The position numbers and the translations under genes were made by a program. Under the pieces are notes generated by a model. The model ran no database searches, was not told where the DNA came from, and worked only from the letters and a program-made list of their open reading frames with translations. From Adiantum capillus-veneris (lineage: Eukaryota > Streptophyta > Polypodiopsida > Polypodiales > Pteridaceae), in the NCBI GenBank assembly GCA_014529385.2, contig CM043963.1, positions 111,074,912 through 111,138,911 on the forward strand: a DNA stretch of 64,000 nt. Direction: 5' to 3'. Below, piece after piece: positions 56,738 through 64,000 of the stretch. Position 1 is the first letter of the stretch, and every line of letters starts with the position of its first letter.

Positions 56738-56771
56738 GGGGGGGTGGGGGACGGGGGGGGGGGGGGGGGGA
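56738..56771. repeat. G-run region
   Basis: Seven G, T, five G, AC, then a G run of about 18. Could form quadruplex-like structures. The Gly-rich frame through it is an artefact. Confidence 0.95.
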
Positions 56772-57499
56772 GGCAATCCTACACGTGCCGTAGAGGAGAA
56801 GAGAGAAAGGTGTGCAAAATTTGTTGTGCTTAAGGATGGGACTTCCTATACATATTGTTTTGAAATGCCTATGTGAAGCTTAACCTTGTTACACATGAAC
56901 AGAAGTAAGGTCTTGTCTCTCTATTGCCTTGTGGCTCTTTACACCCCAAGAATCCTACCACTAAAATTCTATCCATTTCCACCATTGTGCAATAAATATA
57001 TACTACCAAAAAACATGTATAACAATATGCAACCAAGTGCATACGATACATTTTCCACTAGTGAAGCCTTTTTTACAAGATTCATAACATTAAGGTTAGC
57101 ACCTACCAGAAAACTCTTCAATAACTAGCATGAACTGATTGGGATCAACCATATTATATAATTTACTAGAATTTGAATTCATTACTGTTCAAATTAAGTA
57201 CTTGTTGATAAAATTGGAAACTACTTGAGAGTTGTGCATGGAAGCACCTAGTCCTTGAGTCTATCTTCCTCATTGGAGTTGATAAGATGTGCAGAGCATG
57301 TACAGTTTGTTCCATGGAATCCTGAAGTCAAAACCCAACTTGAATTGCCTCATAAGAAGCATATTTGATACATCAAAACGAGTTTTGATAGGTGCGACAT
57401 CGAAAATTTATCCCAGATAGACAACAACTAATACCATGAGAGTAAATGACTAAAGCATCCATCACTTTCCAAAAAACAAATAGTCCAATCGGTATTAGT

Positions 57500-57832
57500 A
57501 TGCAAACCATGTTTGATGAGAGTAGCCCTCCTTGCCATGGCATGTGATTTTATATTCAAAATTCAATCCTCCCATAGCATAAGGCAGTGTCAATTTATCC
57601 CATGCAACCATTTTTTATGCATCCCTCGTAGTATTCCAAAGAAATTTTGACATAAGAAAAGTACATTTTTGAAGCATTCAAACAATAGGAGAAAGTATAG
57701 AAAGTAGGGAATAAGAATTGATTGCAAGATCCTAAGACCAACATGTAAAGGCCATTTATCACAATTTCGGTTAGCTATCTTATTGAGAATCCTATCAAGA
57801 ACCCACATTTTTTTAAAAGGCTTTCCCTCCAA
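57500..57832 (-). pseudogene. LINE reverse transcriptase thumb fragment
   Basis: Minus strand reads LDRILNKIANRNCDKWPLHV, then GLRILQSILIPYFLYFLLLF, and further on HKKWLHGINWDKLTLPYAMG and GLNF. This follows the non-LTR retrotransposon pattern after the catalytic core: a lattice of I/L residues, then W-D-x-x-x-L-P-x-x-x-G-G-L. Frame is open over 80 codons and then broken. Belongs with the other LINE pieces at 58.7-59.6 kb. Confidence 0.65.
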
Positions 57833-58105
57833 GGGGATAACTTGCAGAGAATCCTATCAAGAACCTACTATTGCAACATTTTTTGAGAGGCTCTCACTCC
57901 AAGAATACTATCAAGAACCCACTATTAAAACATTGTTTTAAAAGGCTTCCCCTCCAAGGGGATAACTTGCCAAGAATCCCATTGAGAACCCACTATTGCA
58001 ACATTTTTTTTAAAGGCTTCCCCTCCAAGGGGATAACTTGCCAACAATCCTATTGCCGAACCCACTATTGTAACAATTTTTGAGAGGCTTTCACTCCAAG
58101 AAGCT
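57785..58105. repeat. 72-bp minisatellite
   Basis: Units of the form aggcttcccctccaagggga followed by taacttgcca and agaatcctatcaagaacccac with a variable T-run. Copies start near 57820, 57890 (short), 57942, 58014 and 58085 (partial). The spacing of the two full copies is 72 bp. It overlaps the beginning of the LINE thumb fragment, so it arose within the LINE. Confidence 0.88.
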
Positions 58106-58768
58106 TCCAATGATAAGTGCATTATGTTATAAAATATTTCAACGAAGTGTTTATGTAGTAAACAAAACAAACAAGCAAGGGCATGAGGAAAATCCTTGTC
58201 TAGCTAGTTTTAGACACATCGGTTTCTCTTTTGGAGGGGCCCTTGTACTTGATTCCAATTGACATATGGTGGTAGATATTTAAGGGATACTCATAGAAAA
58301 TGAATATTTAAATTCTTCCTTCCTTGAGGTGAAACAAAACAATTGAATGACAAAATTGTTGTGAGTGCTACTAACCCAGTGAAGCTATATTGTGCTAGAT
58401 AAGTTCCAAATACTCTAGCATCTTTTTGACATTTCTTGTTTGTTGGTGTGTTGTGATTCCATGTTTGAGCTAGGAGGGGCACACCACCCCATCATACAAA
58501 GTTTAAAATTATGGGAATTTATAAGGTAGGATATTACATAAAAAGAATACAAAATCAAAGCTTAAACTTTTCCATGTCCTATAAATATACATCTCTTTTC
58601 ATAAGTATGATTTGATATTAAATCATATCATATTCCTCTTGTCCTTTGAGTCCATTCCATTGTTTATGTATTCAATGTTTTTACTTTTTTGTTTTTTTAG
58701 ATCTACAATACACAATTAAAACTAGTGGCAGCTAGAGTGGCATGCTAGTGTATTTTCCATTATTGGGA

Positions 58769-59020
58769 CTAAAAGGAAAGGTAGTCTTTGAACATATGCA
58801 AGGGATTCTCCAAAGTTTCTTTGCACCCAAAGCAATTGTGTGTGCCAATCCCTTTGGCAAGAATCTCATTGCTACTAGGATATATAGCCCACCACAACAC
58901 CTTCAAAGTGATTATCTTCATTGAGCTTGGCCATTTTACCTCCCAGGTGTTGTTTATTTTTTTAGAGACTTCTCTTCTTACTATTTCACCCTCCACAATT
59001 TGATGAGCAGAGTTAAACAA
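58769..59020 (-). pseudogene. LINE zinc-binding (zf-RVT-like) fragment
   Basis: Minus strand reads NTWEVKWPSSMKIITLKVLW, then WAIYPSSNEILAKGIG and CFGCKETLENPLHMFKDYL. The pattern of LWW...R/K-G-I...C-x-x-C...E...H matches the zinc-binding part found C-terminal of LINE reverse transcriptases. Frame open over 83 codons. Confidence 0.6.
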
Positions 59021-59344
59021 TCTGTCTTATAAATTCCACAGAGCTTCAAAGACTCTCCTAAGCAATAGCCTTTCATTTAGGTTCAAAACATGTTGCACCA
59101 CCATCTAGTACACATCCTTCTAATAGTAGTTGTTGTCATCCTAGAAATGTGCCAGCTTGGAGACTCCTTTGTTTCCAGTGTCCTCAACTAGTCAATTTTT
59201 TGTTTATATGAGATGTGCACCTTTAGTGGTGCACTGAGGTGTCTGACCACTTTGCCTTTTAAAATAACCCCCCTCGACTATTTGGCGGAGTCAAACTAGT
59301 CATTTTCAATGAGTAAAATCAATCTTGTTTTTTTGCTGCTACAC

Positions 59345-59580
59345 TTAGGGACTGATGTAGTTGTAACCTTTGGCTTCTATGAAGTGCAGAGGATTGTCAA
59401 CAAACAAATTCATGAGAAATTGTTTATCCTCGATAATAATAGTCCCTGAGTCTCCCTTTTGTAGCATTGCCCTTGAGTGAAGACACAACTGGATGTGAAC
59501 GGCTAGCTGCAAACTGTCGTGGGGCAAGCAGGCAACCTTGCTTGATTGCTCTCTTCACTTCAAGAATTCCTACCACATCG
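59345..59580 (-). pseudogene. LINE reverse transcriptase core fragment
   Basis: Minus strand shows IKQGCLLAP near 59530-59556, like the G-x-x-Q-G-C-P-L-S-P block. In a second frame comes IIIEDKQFLMNLFVDNPLHF, then IEAKGYN. This corresponds to the catalytic F-A-D-D-T block, here F-V-D-N-P, so the second Asp is lost. Identity is supported by the order and spacing of both blocks. Confidence 0.65.
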
Positions 59581-59782
59581 TGGCCAACACGACCAACAAC
59601 TTAAACATGAAAGTAGGTACTAAGGAAATTTTGAGTAAATAAAAAAGAATCATTAATGTCAACTTGCAAGAAATTAATGTTATCAAACAAGTTAATCTTT
59701 GATCTTTGTCCTCACAACGTACCTTTCTACCAAACTCAAAGCCTATTGTTTATCATGTGCAAGTAATCTTGTTTGGTTCACT

Positions 59783-59787
59783 TGGGG

Positions 59788-59816
<29 letters not shown>
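59783..59816. repeat. (CT)n microsatellite
   Basis: About 15 CT units. Confidence 0.95.
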
Positions 59817-59820
<4 letters not shown>

Positions 59821-59907
59821 CTTGTGTTATTTTTTATGGGATGCTTGGCATTTCCAACTCTCATGCCTCCTGGCATTGACAGGATCTTGAGCATCTAGTT
59901 GACTCGC

Positions 59908-60121
59908 CCCGGGGCGGTCACTTTTTAGAATGTGTATGATATCACGTGAGTTAACCGGAGAGGATTAAAGACCGAAATGTATAAAAATGTATACATACAG
60001 AGGGGGGTGGGGGTTTTTTTAATAGGCTCACAGTGTAAGTATAGTATGTATATTGGGGTATTATTAATTACCTCTTGAACGCACGTGATATAGGGGTCTT
60101 TTGATAAGTGACTGCCCCGGG
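59908..60121. mobile_element. MITE copy 3 (8-bp TSD family)
   Basis: 214-bp element with a perfect 8-bp target duplication TGACTCGC (59900-59907 and 60122-60129). Termini CCCGGGGCGGTCACTTTT and, inverse of the right end, CCCGGGGCAGTCACTTAT. Subterminal motifs atatcacgtgagtta and gaacgcacgtgatatagggg are themselves related inverse repeats and recur in copy 2. Confidence 0.9.
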
Positions 60122-60362
60122 TGACTCGCATGCCTCCAATGCTTCCTGCTGCCCCTAATTGCATGCCGGCGGTTCGAACTGTGCAAGGAACATAAAGCAT
60201 TTTTTACTATCACTAGAAGAACATACTAGGGTAGGGATCACGTATATAAGTCTGCTGGTGTGTGCATGGATGAAATTTTTTATTTGGATTTTGCATGAAA
60301 ATACTACGAGTATGCAAAAAGTGTAGTTTAATTTGCAAAAAGTGGAGTGACTTTATTTAATG

Positions 60363-60448
60363 AAAAAAAGGCATGTTGATAGATGAGCACGCGGCTTGTC
60401 TGCGTGCGCGCAGACGGACTGCGTGCTCATCCTCCAATCTGCCTTTTT
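60363..60448. repeat. GC-rich palindrome 1
   Basis: Near-perfect inverted repeat. The inner arms gatgagcacgcggcttgtct and agacggactgcgtgctcatc surround gcgtgcgcgc. The outer arms extend to aaaaaggca and tgccttttt, about 86 bp in all. Confidence 0.9.
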
Positions 60449-60469
60449 GTGTGCAGTTCATGTCACTCT

Positions 60470-60552
60470 AAAAGGTAGGTTGAGAGATGAGCACGCAATT
60501 CGTCCGCGCGCGCGCAGACAAGCTGCATGCTCATCTGTGAACAACCTTTTTT
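60470..60552. repeat. GC-rich palindrome 2
   Basis: Same design as palindrome 1: aaaaggtaggttgagagatg at left, core cgtccgcgcgcgcgcagac, and catctgtgaacaacctttt at right. It starts about 20 bp after palindrome 1 ends. Confidence 0.9.
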
Positions 60553-60890
60553 CTTTAATAAAATCACAAGGGTTTTTTGCAATTTTTAGCCGAAATCCAA
60601 GCTGAAATTTCCTTTTTCTTAATGTTTCAACCTATTCAAGCCTAAGCCGAGAGCATTTTTCCCGCCCCATGTGAGTTTATGCCCACCTTATGACAAGATC
60701 TTTGCAGTGCTTCCATTGTGTAGATGATCACAATTGCTCGTTGAAGGGTGGTAGCACATTGCGACTGCTGATTTAGAACGTGGCCATTGCTAGTGAGGTC
60801 TCGTCACCGCATGCTGCGGGAACATGTGCTTGCATTGTAGCTACTGCAAGACATTTGCTTGATGGGGCTTTAATGAAATGTTTTTAATAG

Positions 60891-60941
60891 CATGAGCTCG
60901 CTGGCCGTCCGCGCGCGCGTAGACGGGCAGTGTGCTCATGC
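60891..60941. repeat. GC-rich palindrome 3
   Basis: atgagctcgctggccgtccg, core gcgcgcgt, agacgggcagtgtgctcatg. Shares the core and inner arms with the two palindromes 340-530 bp upstream but not their A/T ends. Confidence 0.85.
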
Positions 60942-61631
60942 CTCCTCATATGCCTCTGCCTTGTCCTACTAGCATGCAGCAGCGTGTGAGAGGAACTACA
61001 AAGCACGGTAGGGCTTTGTCATAGAGCCTTGCTGCAGCCTCCCCCGAGTCGAGATCAGGCAAGAGTCACCGAGTGTAGGGGCGGGAGTTGTAAGCATCAC
61101 ATAGCAGTAGGTGGCTTGTCGGGGAACTGGCTACTACTTGTGGCAGTAGGTGGCGCAGAGGGGCTTGTCGGCCACACACATGGTTGCAGGTGCTAACGCA
61201 GGCTTGCCTTCTTGAAATCCAAGAAGAGGCAACCTTGAGAGAGAGAGTTCTCGGTCAGCTAGATAGGATGATGTGTGCTATGTGCTATGCTCATGGTGCC
61301 CTTGTAGGAAACTAACTAGCTCTTGCCACCAACTTGGGCTACCTTCATGTGTCTCGTGCTACCAGTTCTTGGTTGTAGCACGAAGGCCGCTACACACATA
61401 GCTTTGCCCTCTCCTTGCTATCTCGCAGTCCCTTGCCTCATAACGTCATGATAACATCCATTGTAGTTCAACTTTAACCACCAACAATTGATCAATCACC
61501 ACATAAAGAGATTTTCTTAAAAAGTGAACTAACCTATTGGAGTTCAACTTCAATAGATGTTATGGAAACATGACGAGTAATTAGTAGGACGGAGGTTTTT
61601 ATGCAGTAGTTCTCCTTGTCAGGTCTTTTAT

Positions 61632-61759
<128 letters not shown>

Positions 61760-61916
61760 CTGGATTGGTTGTGGAGCTATGTTGAAGCCATTGTGAGTGT
61801 AATGGAGACTGCAGCAATGATGGTGCAAGCTTTATCGATGGTGGCATCTCCATATTGTTGTAAAGTGTGTGGGTATGATAGGTGAGTTCTTAACCCTTAT
61901 CACCCTCCAAAGTCTG

Positions 61917-61962
<46 letters not shown>

Positions 61963-62044
61963 CAAACTCCCCACCAATCATGATTGCAGCAGGGCTTTGC
62001 TTTAGAAATCATATGTCACAAAGTCATTGCGCATAGGTAAGGAT

Positions 62045-62608
62045 GTTAGGCAATGGTCATGTGAGGCTTAGGTGGTGGTTTAGGGTGGGTTAGTTGTCAC
62101 TAAGCTTCGAGCACTTATGACATGTGCAGGAATGGCGCACCAGCTGCAGTGGGTAGAGAGAGGATGACCAAGGTGCAACAGGTAGAGAGAGGAAGACTTG
62201 AGCGTTGAAGCTCACCGACATAGTTTGGTAACTATACCTAAAAACGCAAAGTTACAAAACTAAGCAGGTCAAAAGCTACTGCTACAAAGTCGTTGTCAGG
62301 GCTTGTCATGAAAACTAAACCATCGCGTGACCACGCCTTTAGTTATCAAGTTATTTGAACAAATAACTAAGCCTCATTCTTGGTCACACGCAAAAAGGAG
62401 CATTAAATGACTTGCTAAGCCTACCCTTTGTAACTATCAAGAATTTGGCATAGTTGTGAAGTTCAAGGCATAGTTGGGAGGATGAATGAGTAACTAAGCC
62501 TCGTGTGACCATGCAAGAGGCTTAGTTATTTATCAAATGCTTTGTCTATTCATAGTTGGCATATTCATCAATAAATGATAACTAAGCCTTGCGTGACCAT
62601 GCCCTTAT
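62045..62608. repeat. Possible inverted-repeat element with GGTCACGC-type direct repeats
   Basis: Four copies of aactaagcctygygtgacca-like sequence (near 62311, 62366, 62491 and 62578) plus inverse copies at about 62046-62072 (caatggtcatgtgaggctta) and 62510-62530. Outermost inverse pair would be about 25 bp. No target duplication identified. Confidence 0.5.
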
Positions 62609-64000
62609 GGAGGAGGGACACTCAAGCTTTCCCAAAATATTACTTCATGGGATGAGGGTGCAGAAGGATTGATTACATGGGGCTCTTGTGTTTGGAGGAC
62701 TTGGTTCTATTGATCATAGTGTGTCAAAGTCCATTGTTTTTAAATCAACTTAAATCATCTAACATGCAAGTGTACATGCTTGCTACTTGGGTTACAGGTA
62801 CATTTACAACCATTTTTTATATTCAATCATAGAACCTTTGTTTGATAAACCTTCAGTAGGACAAAAATACATTATTCTCTTGATGGATGTACACTTTGTT
62901 AATAGATGTTGGTGACACTGATGACATTACTCATCACAATTAATTATGGTATTGGCATAGAAAAGTGGATGACATGCACAAATGAAGACGATGTTATCCT
63001 AGTGTGAAATCATTTGTCCACACCATACATGAGACGGGTTACAAAGATAACATATGTATGTCTACTGGATGAAAACATTTTAGTGACTTTCTATCTTGCA
63101 TAACACATGTGTAAGTTGGTAAAATATGCTAGAAAGATTGGGTTGCATCTCCATTCATGGTGGATGCTCATGTGTGATGGTGGAAATAACATCCCTGCAC
63201 AAGAGAGAAAATGTGTTCATAGTAATGTATCTTCCAATTGGGTTGTTTTATCAAAAGCACGTGGGTGGTGGTGTGGCACACTAAAATAGCAAGGCTGGCG
63301 AGTGTCTTTCATCAGAATTGTTTCCTACCTTGAAGAGTTGCATCATAGAGTTAGTGACACATATAGGAAAGAACTTTAGCCAAGGGGTGGAGATTTGTTT
63401 CGAGGAGGAATGGAGCAAAGTTTTACTTTTTTATGATACTTGCATAGAATCCCACATATCCAATCACGTATACCACACACATGAATGCAGATACATGTAC
63501 TATCCTTAACTTTTCTTATTCTTTCTTCTATTTGGTTGCTCAAAACTTTCATTAATGAAGATGATCACATACCCAACATTTACTGGCTACGGATGGTTGG
63601 GCTTTGCATGCTCGTAGTGTTTCATCATTGCCTTATGCTATAGAGTGATTTTTTTGTGTTTTCTATATATTTAGAGAAGAAAGTATGTGGTACTTCCCCT
63701 TAGGAGGACAATTAGTATGTAGAAAAGATTCAATGACGTAGCTTGTTTTTTTCCTTTGCATGCAATTACTAACACATCATAGGGATTGTGTGTTTTTTCT
63801 CTACTCCTCAAAGGTTTTTGGCTCGCTCAAGGGATGAAGAAGTTCCTTCTCATGAGGGGTTTAATCCCATGATGTAAAGTATTGACTCACTGAAATTTTC
63901 CTTGATATGCTAATTTATGAAAGATTCCTTTCATTTAAGGAACTGATCATTAAGGTGCATTTCATGAGGTTGTTTTGTTATTTTTTTTAAATTTCTTTTC
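62609..64000. other. Non-coding stretch to the window end
   Basis: AT-rich, with a few 60-codon frames (63107-63289, 63318-63509) lacking domains. No gene supported. Confidence 0.5.

Noticed and set aside
56691-56876. Gly-rich 61-codon frame
   Set aside because: Created by the G-run; no other support.

Overview
The window looks like intergenic, transposon-dominated nuclear DNA of a land plant. It carries GT-AG introns of about 75-100 bp, plant-type CACTA (En/Spm) transposons, a Ty3/gypsy element primed by initiator tRNA-Met, LINE remnants, and very long (GA)n and (CA)n microsatellites. A seed-free lineage such as a fern or lycophyte is possible, but nothing in the sequence proves it. I found no rRNA, no intact tRNA, no CRISPR array and no bacterial or organellar gene block.

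Layout. 0.36-1.86 kb: 3' pol remnant of a gypsy element. 3.34-10.85 kb: CACTA-1, lacking its 5' end, with a broken TNP2 transposase, an inter-gene foldback and a broken TNPA-like gene. 10.85-12.3 kb: AGCTAT-rich repeat field. 12.3-16.4 kb: plus-strand gene-like region with a 1.5-kb tandem duplication followed by an FCP1/NIF-type HAD phosphatase domain. 16.4-21.8 kb: mostly non-coding with small repeats. 21.8-26.7 kb: minus-strand decayed gene of an uncharacterised cysteine-rich, probably DDE-transposase-like family; its 2.15-kb intron is filled with the same AGCTAT repeat. 28.0-28.6 kb: isolated LTR. 28.8-29.1 kb: MITE. 29.351-36.111 kb: CACTA-2, complete from terminal repeat to terminal repeat with a 3-bp target duplication, containing a captured heavy-metal-associated (HMA/HIPP-like) gene fragment. 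36-43 kb: sparse, with a lectin-like relic and one GC-rich 204-codon gene with a TATA box. About 44-55.1 kb: a third, diverged CACTA TNP2 gene split by a gypsy element (45.479-52.667 kb) whose 3' LTR was in turn hit by a MITE, so three insertions are nested. 55.3-64 kb: short repeats, LINE relics, a third MITE copy, GC-rich palindromes and microsatellites.

How parts relate. CACTA-1 and CACTA-2 are close relatives. CACTA-2 keeps better reading frames but lacks about 1.7 kb (end of TNP2, inter-gene region, start of TNPA) that CACTA-1 retains. The gypsy fragments at 0.36-1.86 kb and 47.3-51.5 kb belong to one family, and the LTR at 28 kb is related. The three MITE copies share terminal repeats, internal motifs and 8-bp target duplications. 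The FCP1-like gene and the DDE-like gene face each other (convergent), and each has an AGCTAT field in its 5' part. That arrangement is the most unusual structure here and may be a large composite element, but I could not identify its ends.

Only one or two loci look like possible host genes: the 204-codon gene at 40.2-40.8 kb and perhaps the FCP1-like gene. All TE coding regions except parts of CACTA-2 carry stops or frameshifts.
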